A DNA stretch of 61,589 nt from NCBI GenBank assembly GCA_027306595.1, contig DAHUZI010000133.1:1-61589 (forward strand). Reading direction: 5' to 3'. Below, piece by piece: positions 26,489 to 37,452 of this stretch. How positions within the stretch are numbered: position 1 is the stretch's first letter; the number at the start of each line of letters is the position of its first letter. This stretch comes from Candidatus Dormiibacterota bacterium (GTDB taxonomy: Bacteria > Chloroflexota > Dormibacteria > Aeolococcales > Bog-877). Both the position numbers and the translations under genes were made by a program. The notes below the pieces were generated by a model. That model was given only the letters and a program-made list of their open reading frames with translations. It made no database searches and had not been told where the DNA came from.

Positions 26489-27537
26489 CCCTGGGCGCGG
26501 ATGTCGATCCGCCAGCCGGTGAGGCGCGCGGCCAGCCGGGCGTTCTGCCCGGCGCGCCCGATCGCGAGCGAGAGCTGGTCGGGCGCGACCGCGACCGTGG
26601 CCCGCCGGGTGGCGGGTTCCAGCTCCACGGACCGCACGGCAGCGGGGGCCAGGGCGGCGGCCACGAAGCGCGCCGGGTCCGGGTGCCAGGCGACGATGTC
26701 GACCCGCTCCGGGGCCACCTCGCGGGTGACCTGGGCGATGCGGACGCCCCGGGGGCCGACGCAGGCCCCGACGGGGTCGACCCCGGCCCGCGTCGACCCG
26801 ACCGCGACCTTCGAGCGGCGACCGGCCTCGCGGGCGATCGCTTCGACCGTGACCAGCCCCTCGGCCACCTCGGGCACCTCGGTCTCGAGGAGCCGGCGGA
26901 GGAGAAGCGGATCGGCGCGGGACACGCGCGGCGCCAGGTCACCGGCCCCCTCGGGGACCTCGAGGAGGACGAGCTTGCGGTGCTGACCCCGGACCATGCG
27001 CTCGCCCGGCAGCTGGTCCCCTGGCGCGAGCGCGACCTCGAGGGAGCCGACGCGGAGCCGGATCGCGCCACCCTCGCTCCGCTCCACGATCCCGTCGACG
27101 AGCTGACCGCGCAGGGCCAGCGCCTCGGCGCGCATCCGGGAGCGGTCCGCCGCCCGGACCCGGGCGGCCAGGGCGGCCTTGGCGACCCGCACGGCCCGGC
27201 CGACCACCGCCGACGGGGCGTCCTGCTCGCGCGTCACCACGTCTCCCAGCTCCGCCGCCGGGTCCGCCACCCGCGCTGCGGCGAGGTCGATTTCCCCGGG
27301 GCCGGCGGGGGGGCCGGCCACGACCAGCGCCCGCCACCGGACCCGAAGCCGGCCGTTGGCGAGATCGAGGACCGGCTCGGCCCCCGGCCAGGGGCTGAGC
27401 CGCTGCGTCCAGGCGGCCTGGATCGCGTGCTCCACGGTGGCGACGACCGTCCGGTCGTCGAGGCCGTGGGCCTCGCGCAGGCCGCGGAGAGCGGCGCCGC
27501 GCTCGCCGTCGGGCGGGGCCGCGGCGGTTGGGCTCAC
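26485..27537 (-). CDS. nusA: Transcription termination/antitermination protein NusA
   Basis: GAGVDPVGACVGPRGVRI KH-type motif, VAPDQLSLAIGRAGQNARLAARLTGWRIDI. Confidence 0.95.
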   Translation of the reverse strand: MSPTAAAPPDGERGAALRGLREAHGLDDRTVVATVEHAIQAAWTQRLSPWPGAEPVLDLANGRLRVRWRALVVAGPPAGPGEIDLAAARVADPAAELGDVVTREQDAPSAVVGRAVRVAKAALAARVRAADRSRMRAEALALRGQLVDGIVERSEGGAIRLRVGSLEVALAPGDQLPGERMVRGQHRKLVLLEVPEGAGDLAPRVSRADPLLLRRLLETEVPEVAEGLVTVEAIAREAGRRSKVAVGSTRAGVDPVGACVGPRGVRIAQVTREVAPERVDIVAWHPDPARFVAAALAPAAVRSVELEPATRRATVAVAPDQLSLAIGRAGQNARLAARLTGWRIDIRAQG

Positions 27538-28046
27538 AGGTCGACCAGGCGGCGCGCGGCCACGAGCTGGGACCTGGCGATTCGCCGCCGCTCGCCGGCG
27601 CGCCGCCGACCGGCCCGGACCTCGAGCTCGAGCGCGTCGGGGCCGACCGCGACCAGCCAGCCCTCGAGGAAGATTCGTCCCGCGGGCTGGCTGGGGGGCT
27701 CGATCGCCGGCCCCTTCTCGGCGGTCGCCACCTCGAGCCGGACGCGGTGGCCGACCGCGGCGGCGAGCTGGGCGTCGCCGTCGAGCGGGCGCTCGGCTCC
27801 CGGCGAGCTCACCTCCAGGGTGTATGGCCCCGGCAGGGGATCGGCGCTGTCGAGCCATTGGGAGACGGTCCGGCTCGCCTGGCCGCACTCGTCCACCGTC
27901 ACCCCGCCGGGCCGGTCCACGACCAGCCGCAGCCGCCCGCCGCCCCGCCCCCGCGCCCACGACACCCCGACCAGCTCGAGGCCGGCGGGGTCGAGGAGCC
28001 GGGCGATGATCGGGGCCAGTCGCTCGGCCTCGTCCACCTCGCCCAC
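27534..28046 (-). CDS. rimP: Ribosome maturation factor RimP
   Basis: LRLVVDRPGGVTVDECGQASRTVSQWLD, YTLEVSSPGAERPL. Confidence 0.92.
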   Translation of the reverse strand: MGEVDEAERLAPIIARLLDPAGLELVGVSWARGRGGGRLRLVVDRPGGVTVDECGQASRTVSQWLDSADPLPGPYTLEVSSPGAERPLDGDAQLAAAVGHRVRLEVATAEKGPAIEPPSQPAGRIFLEGWLVAVGPDALELEVRAGRRRAGERRRIARSQLVAARRLVDL

Positions 28047-28068
28047 CTGGGAGGTCGTGCCTGGCCGA

Positions 28069-30645
28069 CTAGGCGTCGCGCGCCGCCGCGGGGAGCGCGC
28101 GCCTCTGGGCGCCCCCGCGGGCGGGCTGACGCCGGTCGAGCTGGCGCCAGGCGGTCAGAAGCGTGGAGGCGTTGAAGATGGAGCTGTATGTCCCGGAGGC
28201 GACCCCGATCAGCATCGCGAGGACGAAGCTCTGGGTGCTCGAGCCCCCCAGGAGGAAGAGCGCCAGCAGGACGAAGATCACCGTCAGCGAGGTGTTGAGC
28301 GAGCGGGCCAGGGTCTGGGCCACGGACAGGTTGACGATCTGCTCGAACGTCATGCGGGTCCCGATCACCCGCAGGTTCTCGCGGATGCGGTCGAACACGA
28401 CGATGGTGTCGTGGACCGAGAACCCGACCACGGTCAGGACGGCGGTGACGAAGAGGGTGTCGACCGTCCCGAGCTGCGAGAAGCGGCCGATGATCGCCCA
28501 CAGCCCGACCAGGACGAAGACGTCGTGGACCAGCTTGATCAGGGCCGCGACCGCGAACCGACGGGCGCTCACCATCGACTGGGTGAAGCGCGCGGCCAGG
28601 TAGAGGGCGATGAGGAGGCTGGCCACGATGATCAGCACCACCGAGCTGACCACCAGCGAGGAGGCGATCGTCGGTCCCACCGTCGACTCGTTGACGATGG
28701 GGTTGCCGGCGGCGTCGTGGGGGACCCGGAAGTGGGTGTCCAGCGACCGCACCATGGTGGCCAACTCGCCGGCGGGGATGGGAAGGGTCTGGATGACGTA
28801 GTGGTGGCCGCCCTCCAGCAGCACCTGGGGCTCGCTGTTGGGCGTCGCGGTTCGGGCCACCCGGACCACCTGGGCGATGGTGGGATGGGAGTCGAGGCGG
28901 GCGGTGACCTGGTCGCCGCCCGGGAAGTCGATGCCCAGGCGCAGCCCCCCGATGATGAGGAACAGCAGGCCGGGGATGATGACCGCGAGCGACGCTGCGA
29001 AGAAGGCGTTGCGGCTGCTGACGATGTCGAATCGCCAGCCGGTCGGGGCCGCCAGCTCGCGCGGCGGCGCTCCCGCGGTGCGTAGGTAGAGCTTGGGGTT
29101 GCGGGCGAAGGCGAACCAGCGCTGGCTGTAGTGGAGAAGGGAGTGGGTGATGATGATCGAGGAGAACATGCTCGCCGCCACCCCCACGAAGAGGGTGAGG
29201 GCGAAGCCCTTCACCTGGGGGGCGCCGAAGAAGTAGAGCACGGCGCAGGTGATGCTGGTCGAGATGTTGGAGTCGCGGATCGCCGGCCAGGCCCGCCGGA
29301 GGCCGTGCTCGGTCGCATACGCCAGGGTCTGGCCCTGGCGCAGCTCGTCCTTCATCCGCTCGAAGATGAGCACGTTGGCATCGACCGCCATGCCCACGCT
29401 GAGCACGAACGCGGCCAGTCCGGGCAGGTCGAGCGTGACCGGCACCAGCTTGAAGATCGCCAGGACGATCGCCCCGTAGCCGAGCAGGGCGATGCTGGCG
29501 AGGAGGCCGGGGAAGCGGTAGAACGCGATCATGAAGATGATCACGAGCAGCATCCCGAAGGCGCCCGCGATCAGGGAGCGCTGGACCGACTGCTGGCCCA
29601 GGGTGGCGGACACCGTCGTCACCTGGGCGGGGGCGATCTGGGCCGGGAGCGCTCCCGCGTTGAGCTGGTTCACCAGCCGCTGGGCGGAGTTGAAGGTGAA
29701 GTTGCCGGTGATCTGGGTCTGATTGCTGCTCGGCGACTCGACGCAGGGGGCGGTCAGAACCTGCCCGTCGAGGAAGATCGCCACCTGCGCGAGCGGCGGC
29801 ACCGCGGTCGGGCAGGCGCCCCCGACCCCGCTCGTGGTGCAGTCGGGATTGTGGTTGCACGCCGCGGTGGTCAGCTTGAGCCACTCGTTCGCCCCGGTCG
29901 AGTCGAAGGTGAGGTTGACGGCGTAGCCGCCGCCCGCGGTCTGCCCCACCGCCGCGCTGCTGAGGTCGCTGGCGGTGAGGTGGGTGTCCATCTTCCAGTG
30001 GTACCGCTGCCCGGTGGCGCTGGCCGGGTAGTCGAGCGCGTTGTTGAACTCGCAGCTGGGCTTGGGATGCGCCGCTGGGAAGCAGTTGGGATCGACCAGC
30101 TGCTGCTGGTCGACGCAGGTCGGGGTGGTGCAGGGGATGCCCTTGGCGGGGTCGCCGTTGACGCTGGGCGCACCCGCGACCGGCGTGGCGAAGTGGAGCT
30201 GGGCGGTGGTGCCCAGGGTGCTGAGGGCCTGGTTCACGTCCACCCCGGGCAGGGTGACCAGGATCTGGCTCGTGCCCTGAGCCTGGACCTGGGCCCCCGA
30301 CACCCCGAGCGCGTTGACCCGCCGCTCCAGGATCGTCAGCGTCGCCTGCTGGGCCTCGGCGACGGTCTTGCCCTTGGGCAGCCCGGTGCGACAGCCGATC
30401 CCGGGCGGGTTGTCCGCCCCCTGACAGATCGCGACGGTGAGCTGGGTGCCGCCCTGGAGGTCGAGCCCCTTGTGGAAGTAGAGCTGGGTGCCGAATAGGG
30501 TGGGCGGCTTGTTGTGCGGCAGCGGGCGGCCGAGGGGCACGTGGACGACGACATAGCGGTAGAAGTAGCTGTAGCCGTCGACGAAGATCGCCAGCGCGAC
30601 CACGGCGACGACCAGCGTCAGCCACCACTTGTTGATCCGGATCAC
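28069..30645 (-). CDS. secDF: Fused protein-export membrane protein SecDF
   Basis: GLDLQGGTQLTV, VDANVLIFERMKDEL, GIDFPGGDQVT, FSVHDTIVVFDRIREN. Confidence 0.93.
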   Translation of the reverse strand: MIRINKWWLTLVVAVVALAIFVDGYSYFYRYVVVHVPLGRPLPHNKPPTLFGTQLYFHKGLDLQGGTQLTVAICQGADNPPGIGCRTGLPKGKTVAEAQQATLTILERRVNALGVSGAQVQAQGTSQILVTLPGVDVNQALSTLGTTAQLHFATPVAGAPSVNGDPAKGIPCTTPTCVDQQQLVDPNCFPAAHPKPSCEFNNALDYPASATGQRYHWKMDTHLTASDLSSAAVGQTAGGGYAVNLTFDSTGANEWLKLTTAACNHNPDCTTSGVGGACPTAVPPLAQVAIFLDGQVLTAPCVESPSSNQTQITGNFTFNSAQRLVNQLNAGALPAQIAPAQVTTVSATLGQQSVQRSLIAGAFGMLLVIIFMIAFYRFPGLLASIALLGYGAIVLAIFKLVPVTLDLPGLAAFVLSVGMAVDANVLIFERMKDELRQGQTLAYATEHGLRRAWPAIRDSNISTSITCAVLYFFGAPQVKGFALTLFVGVAASMFSSIIITHSLLHYSQRWFAFARNPKLYLRTAGAPPRELAAPTGWRFDIVSSRNAFFAASLAVIIPGLLFLIIGGLRLGIDFPGGDQVTARLDSHPTIAQVVRVARTATPNSEPQVLLEGGHHYVIQTLPIPAGELATMVRSLDTHFRVPHDAAGNPIVNESTVGPTIASSLVVSSVVLIIVASLLIALYLAARFTQSMVSARRFAVAALIKLVHDVFVLVGLWAIIGRFSQLGTVDTLFVTAVLTVVGFSVHDTIVVFDRIRENLRVIGTRMTFEQIVNLSVAQTLARSLNTSLTVIFVLLALFLLGGSSTQSFVLAMLIGVASGTYSSIFNASTLLTAWRQLDRRQPARGGAQRRALPAAARDA

Positions 30646-31862
30646 GCGTTCCGCTGCTCCTCAGGTCCGGGCAATCGGAGGCCGCCCGGCGATGGCGCCC
30701 CATTGTAGGCGGGCGCCGGCCGGTGCTCGCCGGCCGCCTTCGCGCCCGCCGCCAGCTGGGCGAGCCGCGTCGCGCGCAGCTCATCGAAGGCGCCGGCCGC
30801 GATCGCCTCGCGGACCTCGGCCATGAGGGTGCCGAGGTGCTGGAGGTTGTGGAGGCTGAGCAGCCGGTGGACGAGGATCTCGCCGGCCTGAAACCCGTGG
30901 CGGAGGAAGGCGCGGCTGAACCGGCGGCAGGCCGGGCAGGGACAGGTGGCCTCGAGCGGTGCGGGGTCGTCGGCGAAGGCTTGGCGCCGGAGGGCGAGCC
31001 GGCCGCTGCGGGTCAACGCCACCCCGGTGCGGGCGAGCCGGGTGGGGAGGACGCAGTCGAAGAGGTCGACTCCCTGGGCCACCGCGTCGAGGAGGTCGCG
31101 GTCGGTCGCCAGCCCCATGAGGTAGCGCACCGACCCGGTCGGGAGCCCCGCGATGGCGGCCGCGATCGCCGCCGCCCGAACCGGTGGGGGCTCGCCCAGG
31201 ACCAGTCCCCCGAGCGCGTGGCCGTCGAAGCCGCAGGCCGCCACCGCGGCCGCCGACGCCAGCCGGGCCTCGGGGTCGAAGCCCCCCTGGACGATGCCGA
31301 AGACCAGGTGGCCGTCCGCGGGGACGGCGCGGCAGCGGACCGCCCAGGCATGCGTCCGCCGGGTCGCCGCCGCGGCCGCCGCGGGGTCGGCGCCGAAGGG
31401 GACCGGGTGGTCCAGTGCCATGCAGACGTCGGCGCCGAGCTCGAGCTGGATGGCGACGGCCCGCTCCGGCGTGAGCTTGAGACGGTGCCCGTCGTAGGGG
31501 GAGCGGACCACCACCCCCTCGTCGTCGACGGCCGACAGCCGGTCCAGGCTCACGAGCTGGAAGCCGCCGCTGTCGGTGAGGATCGGGCCGTCCCAGCCCA
31601 TGAACCGGTGCAGGCCGCCGAGCGCGGCGATCCGCTCCGCCCCCGGCCGCAGGGCGAGGTGGCAGGCGTTCGCCAGGATCATCTCCGCCCCGGTGGCCGC
31701 CACCTCGTCGGGGTGGCAGGCGCGGACGGCGGCGTGGGTGCCGACCGGCATGAAGGCGGGCGTGGCCACCGCCCCATGGGCGGTCTCGAGCACGCCCGCG
31801 CGGGGACCGCGGGCGTGCTCGCCGACGGTGACCCAGAAGGGGCTGTTCCCCACCGCGCTCAC
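30642..31862 (-). CDS. tgt: tRNA-guanine transglycosylase
   Basis: ILTDSGGFQLVSL, HLVFGIVQGG, CPCPACRRFSRAFLRH zinc site. Confidence 0.95.
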   Translation of the reverse strand: MSAVGNSPFWVTVGEHARGPRAGVLETAHGAVATPAFMPVGTHAAVRACHPDEVAATGAEMILANACHLALRPGAERIAALGGLHRFMGWDGPILTDSGGFQLVSLDRLSAVDDEGVVVRSPYDGHRLKLTPERAVAIQLELGADVCMALDHPVPFGADPAAAAAATRRTHAWAVRCRAVPADGHLVFGIVQGGFDPEARLASAAAVAACGFDGHALGGLVLGEPPPVRAAAIAAAIAGLPTGSVRYLMGLATDRDLLDAVAQGVDLFDCVLPTRLARTGVALTRSGRLALRRQAFADDPAPLEATCPCPACRRFSRAFLRHGFQAGEILVHRLLSLHNLQHLGTLMAEVREAIAAGAFDELRATRLAQLAAGAKAAGEHRPAPAYNGAPSPGGLRLPGPEEQRNA

Positions 31863-32908
31863 CCCTGCTGCCAGCCGAGCATGCAGTCGCCGAAGCTGAG
31901 GAATCGGTAGCCGCGGGCGAGTGCCGCCGCGTACGCCGCCGTCACCCGCTCCCAGCCGAAGAAGGCGGCGACGAGGACCAGGAGCGATGACCGAGGCTGA
32001 TGGAAGTTCGTCAGCAGCCCGTCCACCACCCGGAACCCCGCGCCCGGTCGCAGGTAGAGATGGGTGATGCCCTGCCCCGGCTCGACCCCGCCCGCCCCGT
32101 CGGCACGGGTCTCGAGGACCCGGACCACGGTCGTGCCCACCGCGAGGACCCGGCCGCCCCCCTGCCGGCACCGGCCGATGGCGGCCGCGGTCGCGCCGGG
32201 GAGCCGGTAGACCTCACCGTGCATCGGGTGGGCGTCGATGGTGGTGGCGCGGATCGGGGCGAAAGTGCCGATCCCGATCGTGAGCTCGACCCCGGCCACC
32301 CCCACCTCAGCCGCCGCCAGCCGCTCGAGGAGGGGCGCCGTGAGGTGTAGCCCGGCGGTCGGGGCCGCCGCCGAGACCGGCGGCCCCGTGCTCACGACGG
32401 TCTGGTAGCGCTCGGGGTCCTCCAGCCGCGAGCGGATGTAGGGGGGCAGCGGCAACTCCCCAACCCGCTCGAGGTCCACCCCCGGGTCAACCGCGAGCCG
32501 GACGCGGCGCGCGCCGGGATGGCCGCGTCCCGGCCCGAGCACCTCTGCCCGCCAGCCCGCTCCCTCGACCACGGCGCCGACGTGGAGGCGCCGGCCGGGG
32601 CGGACCAGCGCCTCTGCCGCCCCGTCCTCGCTGCCGCCGAGCAGGAGGAGCTCGGCCGAGCGGCCGCCCACCCGGCCGCGCAGGCGCGCGGCTCGCACCC
32701 GGGTCGTGTTGCAGACCACGAGGTCGCCCGGGCGCAGGCACGAGGGCAGGTCGCTCACGCGCCGGTCGTGCAGCGCCCCCGCCGCCAGAACCAGCATTCG
32801 GGCGCCGTCCCGGTCGGCCCGGGGGACCTGGGCGATCGCCGCCTGCGGGAGCGGGTAGTCGTAGGCGGCGGTCTCCAGGGGCGGGGGCGCGGCCACCGGG
32901 CCGCTCAC
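31859..32908 (-). CDS. queA: S-adenosylmethionine:tRNA ribosyltransferase-isomerase
   Basis: [59 protein letters not shown]. Confidence 0.95.
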   Translation of the reverse strand: MSGPVAAPPPLETAAYDYPLPQAAIAQVPRADRDGARMLVLAAGALHDRRVSDLPSCLRPGDLVVCNTTRVRAARLRGRVGGRSAELLLLGGSEDGAAEALVRPGRRLHVGAVVEGAGWRAEVLGPGRGHPGARRVRLAVDPGVDLERVGELPLPPYIRSRLEDPERYQTVVSTGPPVSAAAPTAGLHLTAPLLERLAAAEVGVAGVELTIGIGTFAPIRATTIDAHPMHGEVYRLPGATAAAIGRCRQGGGRVLAVGTTVVRVLETRADGAGGVEPGQGITHLYLRPGAGFRVVDGLLTNFHQPRSSLLVLVAAFFGWERVTAAYAAALARGYRFLSFGDCMLGWQQG

Positions 32909-33984
32909 CCGTCGAAGAGGGTGGGCGCCCCCGGTCCCGCCGGCCCCCCCGGCCCTGCCCGGCCCGCCGGCTCCGCGGCGGGCGGCGGCAGGCCCAGGTG
33001 CTGGTAGGCGCGCACGGTCGCCACCCGGCCGCGAGCGGTCCGGGCCAAGAGCCCCGACTGGATGAGGAAGGGCTCGTGGACGTCCTCGATCGTCTGCGCC
33101 TCCTCCGCCAGCGAGACGGCGACGGTCTCCAGCCCGACCGGCCCCCCGCCGAAGTGTTCGCAGATCGTCTGGAGCAGGCGACGGTCAATCGCGTCGAGGC
33201 CGAGCTCATCCACCGCCAGCATGGCTAGCCCGTCGGTCGCGACATCGGCCGTGACCCGCCCGCTGGCGCGCACGAGGGCGAAGTCCCGCACCCGGCGCAG
33301 GAGCCGGTTGGCGATCCGGGGCGTGCCGCGGGCGCGCGCCGCCAGGATCGCGATCGCCCCCTCCTCGACCTCGACCCCAAGGAGCCGGGCGGAGCGGCGG
33401 AGGATCGTGGCCAGGTCGGTCGGCTCGTAGAGGTCGAGCCGCAGGGCGGCGCCGAACCGGTCGCGCAGTGGGCCCGACAGGAGGCCGAGCCGGGTGGTCG
33501 CCCCCACGACCGTGAACGGCTGGAGCCGCAGCCGCAAGGACTGGGCCCCGGCACCCTTGCCCGTCGCGAAGTCGAAGGCGAAGTCCTCCATCGCCGGGTA
33601 CAGGCTCTCCTCGACCCCGCGCTGGAGCCGGTGGATCTCGTCGATGAAGAGGACATCGCCGGGGCCGAGGTTCGTGAGCACGCTGGCGAGCACGCCCTGG
33701 TGCTCGATCGCCGGCCCGCTCGTGATCCGCAGCTGGGTGCCCATCTCGGCGGCGAGGATCGTCGCGAGCGTCGTCTTGCCCAGCCCCGGGGGCCCCGAGA
33801 AGACGCAGTGCTCGAGCGGCTCCGCCCGCCGCCGAGCGGCGTCGACCAGGATCGTGAGCTGCTCGCAAACGCTGGCCTGTCCCACGAACTCATCCAGCCG
33901 CCGCGGGCGCAGCGTGCGGTCCAGCTCGGGCTCGTCCCCGGTGGCGGCGGGATCGAGGAGATCGGGGGCGGGACCGTCGATCAT
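32905..33984 (-). CDS. ruvB: Holliday junction helicase RuvB
   Basis: [45 protein letters not shown]. Confidence 0.96.
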   Translation of the reverse strand: MIDGPAPDLLDPAATGDEPELDRTLRPRRLDEFVGQASVCEQLTILVDAARRRAEPLEHCVFSGPPGLGKTTLATILAAEMGTQLRITSGPAIEHQGVLASVLTNLGPGDVLFIDEIHRLQRGVEESLYPAMEDFAFDFATGKGAGAQSLRLRLQPFTVVGATTRLGLLSGPLRDRFGAALRLDLYEPTDLATILRRSARLLGVEVEEGAIAILAARARGTPRIANRLLRRVRDFALVRASGRVTADVATDGLAMLAVDELGLDAIDRRLLQTICEHFGGGPVGLETVAVSLAEEAQTIEDVHEPFLIQSGLLARTARGRVATVRAYQHLGLPPPAAEPAGRAGPGGPAGPGAPTLFDG

Positions 33985-34607
33985 CGCGAAGCCCGCGGGG
34001 TGGAGCCCGGGTCCAGCCGGCGGAGGGCCCCGGCCACGAGCTCGTCGAGCGGGGCCTCCGCGCCGGCGGCCTCCTCGGCCGCCCGCTCGACCGCGCGCCG
34101 AGCCTGGCCGGCCGGGAATCCCAGCCCGACTACCGCATCGATCGCCGGCTGGAGCGTCGGCCCGGGCGCCGCCGCCGGGGTCGCGATCGTGACGGCGCCA
34201 GCCAGCCCGTCCAGCTTCTCCCGCAGCTCCAGGACCAGCCGGGCCGCGGTCTTGGTGCCGATCCCTGGCACGGTGGCGAGGAGCTCGGGATCGCCGGCGC
34301 TGAGGGCGCGGACCACGACCGGCCACTCGGCGCGACCGAGGATGGCGAGGGCAACCCGCGGGCCCACGCGCTCGACCCCGATCAGGAGCCGGAACAGCGC
34401 GAGCTCCTCGCGGCTGGCGAAGCCGAAGAGGGTGAGGGCATCCTCACGCACGGCGGTGTGGATGTGGAGGGTGACCGGAGGCGGGGCGTCGCGCAGCCAG
34501 CCCAGCGCGCGGGGATGGGCGAAGACCCGGTAGCCGACCCCGCCGACGTCGAGGACCGCCCAGTCGGCCTCCACGGCCACCACCTCGCCGCGCAGCCGGG
34601 CGATCAT
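33981..34607 (-). CDS. ruvA: Holliday junction protein RuvA
   Basis: [29 protein letters not shown]. Confidence 0.95.
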   Translation of the reverse strand: MIARLRGEVVAVEADWAVLDVGGVGYRVFAHPRALGWLRDAPPPVTLHIHTAVREDALTLFGFASREELALFRLLIGVERVGPRVALAILGRAEWPVVVRALSAGDPELLATVPGIGTKTAARLVLELREKLDGLAGAVTIATPAAAPGPTLQPAIDAVVGLGFPAGQARRAVERAAEEAAGAEAPLDELVAGALRRLDPGSTPRASR

Positions 34608-35125
34608 GCCGGGACCGCGGGCCGCGGCCCGGCCGCGAGGCTGATCGCGTGCCGGACCCCGCGGGCGTGGTGGTGGCAGATGGCGACGGCGCAGGCGTCG
34701 GTGACGTCGTCGGGGCCAGCGACCGGGGCGCCGCCCAGGAGCGTCGTCACCATCCGGGCGACCTGCCGCTTGGGAGCCGACCCGTTGCCGCTCACCGAGC
34801 GCTTGACCTCGCTCGGGGTGTACTCGGCGATCGGCACCGCCGCCTCAGCCGCCACTAGGAGGGCGACCCCCCGAGCCTGGGCCACCTGGATCGCGGTGCG
34901 GACGTTGCGCGAGAAGTAGAGGCGCTCGACCGCCACCAACTCGACCGGGGCCGAGCGCAGCACCTCGCGCACCCCGAGAGCGAGCGCCCGGAGCCGCTCC
35001 GGCTCGGTCAGCGGCGCGGCGGTCGTCACCACCCCGCAGCGCACGAGGGTCAGGGCGCCCGCGCGCCCCTCCACCAGCGCGTACCCGGTCAGCGCGAGGC
35101 CGGGATCGAGACCGAGGACCAGCAT
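34604..35125 (-). CDS. ruvC: Holliday junction resolvase RuvC
   Basis: MLVLGLDPGLALTGYALVE, VAVERLYFSRN. Confidence 0.95.
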   Translation of the reverse strand: MLVLGLDPGLALTGYALVEGRAGALTLVRCGVVTTAAPLTEPERLRALALGVREVLRSAPVELVAVERLYFSRNVRTAIQVAQARGVALLVAAEAAVPIAEYTPSEVKRSVSGNGSAPKRQVARMVTTLLGGAPVAGPDDVTDACAVAICHHHARGVRHAISLAAGPRPAVPA

Positions 35126-35192
35126 CCGACGGCGGCAGGGGCGCCGGTCCGATGGGGGGCGGGGGCCGGGAGCAGGGTGCCGCCCGTCCGGA

Positions 35193-35936
35193 TCAGACGC
35201 CGGCCAGGACGTCGTCGGGGAGGACCGCGTTGCAGTGGACCGCCTGGACGTCGTCGTGCTCCTCGAGCGCCTCCAGGAGGCGGACCACCGCCGGCGCCGC
35301 CTTGGCCTCGACCTCGACCAGGGCGGTGGGCCGCATCGTGACCTCGGACCGCTCCACCCGGGCCCCGGTGTCCTGGAGGGCCTGGCGGAGGGCCTCCAGG
35401 TGCTCGGGCGCGACATAGGCCTCCAGCGTGCCGTCCTCGATCTGAACGTCGTCGGCGCCAGCCTCGATGGCGGTCAGCCCCAGCGCCTCGTGGTCCTGGC
35501 CGGCCAGGTCGACCGCGACCACCCCGGTGCGGACGAACTGCCAGGCCACGGAGTTCGTCTCCCCCAGGCTGCCCCCCGCCCGGTGGAAGAGGTTGCGAAT
35601 CGCGGCCACGGTGCGGTTGCGATTGTCGGTCACCGTGTCCACCAGGATGGCGACGCCCATCGGCCCGTAGCCCTCGTAGCGGATCTCCTCGATCGCATCG
35701 CCGGAGAGCTCCCCGGTCCCGCGCTTGATCGCGCGCTCGATGTTGTCCTGGGGCATGTTGACCTCGCGCGCCTTCTGGATCGCCAGGCGCAGCCGGAAGT
35801 TGCCCTGGGGATCGCCGCCCCCCTCGTGGGCGGCCACGGTCAGCTCACGGGCGACGCGGGTGAAGGTCTGGCCCCGCTTGGCGTCGACGACGGCCTTCTT
35901 GTGCTTGATGCCGGCCCACTTCGAGTGCCCAGACAT
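35193..35936 (-). CDS. yebC: YebC/PmpR family protein
   Basis: MSGHSKWAGIKHKKAVVDAKRGQTFTRVARELTVAA. Confidence 0.96.
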   Translation of the reverse strand: MSGHSKWAGIKHKKAVVDAKRGQTFTRVARELTVAAHEGGGDPQGNFRLRLAIQKAREVNMPQDNIERAIKRGTGELSGDAIEEIRYEGYGPMGVAILVDTVTDNRNRTVAAIRNLFHRAGGSLGETNSVAWQFVRTGVVAVDLAGQDHEALGLTAIEAGADDVQIEDGTLEAYVAPEHLEALRQALQDTGARVERSEVTMRPTALVEVEAKAAPAVVRLLEALEEHDDVQAVHCNAVLPDDVLAGV

Positions 35937-36066
35937 CGGTCACCTCCCTGCCTCGCCGGCGCGCGGGGACGGCGCATGGAACAGCCGGCGAACAGATATT
36001 CGACAAGTCTAGCACCGCCCCGCGGCTCATGCCTAGGCTACCAGCCCTGCGCGCGGGCCCCATCTC

Positions 36067-37338
36067 TCAGGTCCGCTCCACCCCCGGGGCGAGGGCGGCG
36101 GGGTCGGCGGAGGCCAGCTCGACGAAGCGGCGCGGTCCCACCTGGAGGACCGTCCCCGGGGACGGCGCCACGGGGATGCGCCAGTCATCGACGCGCACCT
36201 CGTCGAGGCGCACGCCTCCCTGCCGCACGAGGCGCGCCGCCTCGCCGAGGGAGCCGGCGAGCCCCGCGGCGACCAGGAGGCGGCGCAGGTCCTGGGGCCC
36301 GCCGGCCAGCACCGCGGCCACCGGCAGCGCGGTCGGGCGCTGGTGGGCGCGGTGGACCTGGGTGAACTCCGCCTCGGCGTGGCGCGCCGCCGCATCGCCG
36401 TGGAAGGCGGTGACCACCGCCCGGGCCATCTCGGCCTTGGCGTCGCGGGGGTTGAGCGTTCCCGCTGCCATCCCCGCCAGGATCGCCCGGCGGCGCTCGG
36501 GCGCGACATCGGTCACCAGCGCGAGGTAGGGGCCGATCTGCTCGTCGGGGAGCGACATTAGCTGCCCGAACTGCTCGGCGGCGGGCGCCTGGACCCCGAC
36601 CGCGTTCGCCAGCGACTTGCTCATCTTGCGGTGGCCGTCCAGTCCCACCAGCAGGGGCACGGTGACGATCACCTGGGGTGGCTGGCCGGCGGCGGCTTGG
36701 AGCTCCCGCCCGAGCAGGAGGTTGAACAGTTGGTCGGTGCCGCCCAGTTCGACGTCGGCTGTGGTCGCGATCGAGTCGTACCCCTGGAGGAGTGGGTAGA
36801 AGAGCTCATGCAACCCGATCGGGCGCTGCTCCCGGAGCCGCTGGGCGAAGTCCTCCCGCTGGAGCAGCTGCGCGACGGTCACCGCTGACGCCAGCTGGAG
36901 CATCTGCTGGAGGTCGAAGCCCTCGAACCACTCGCTCTGCCGACGGACTTCGACCCCCGCCGGCTCGAGCACGCAGAACAGCTGGTCCAGGTAGGTCCGG
37001 GCGTTCGCCTCCACCGCCGCGGGGGTGAGCTGGGGACGGGTGGCACTGCGACCGCTGGGATCGCCGATGCGGGCGGTGACATCGCCGATGATGATGACCG
37101 GGCGGTGACCCAGGCGCTGCCACCGGCGCAGCAGGCGCATCGGCACCGTGTGGCCGAGGTGGATGTCGGGCGCGGAGGGGTCGATGCCCCACTTGACGCG
37201 GAGCGGCTCCCCGCGGGCGACCCGCTCCGCCAGCGTCTCCCGGCGGACGCAGTCGACCGTCCCCTCCAGCAGCGGCGTCAGGCCGTCGGCGGCGGGCGGC
37301 GGGGCGGCGGGCGGCTCGGCGGCTTGGGGGTGGGACAT
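36067..37338 (-). CDS. tyrS: Tyrosyl-tRNA synthetase
   Basis: KWGIDPSAPDIHLGHTVPMRLL, MSKSLANAVG. Confidence 0.95.
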   Translation of the reverse strand: MSHPQAAEPPAAPPPAADGLTPLLEGTVDCVRRETLAERVARGEPLRVKWGIDPSAPDIHLGHTVPMRLLRRWQRLGHRPVIIIGDVTARIGDPSGRSATRPQLTPAAVEANARTYLDQLFCVLEPAGVEVRRQSEWFEGFDLQQMLQLASAVTVAQLLQREDFAQRLREQRPIGLHELFYPLLQGYDSIATTADVELGGTDQLFNLLLGRELQAAAGQPPQVIVTVPLLVGLDGHRKMSKSLANAVGVQAPAAEQFGQLMSLPDEQIGPYLALVTDVAPERRRAILAGMAAGTLNPRDAKAEMARAVVTAFHGDAAARHAEAEFTQVHRAHQRPTALPVAAVLAGGPQDLRRLLVAAGLAGSLGEAARLVRQGGVRLDEVRVDDWRIPVAPSPGTVLQVGPRRFVELASADPAALAPGVERT

Positions 37339-37452
37339 GGAAACGCCCGCGCTCGCACGCTCGCCTACAGGGCGGCCGGAGCGCGGCGGGCGCCATTCTA
37401 CCGAGACGCGGCGGGGGGACACGGGCTGGCGCCGGCGTGCTACGATTGGCAT

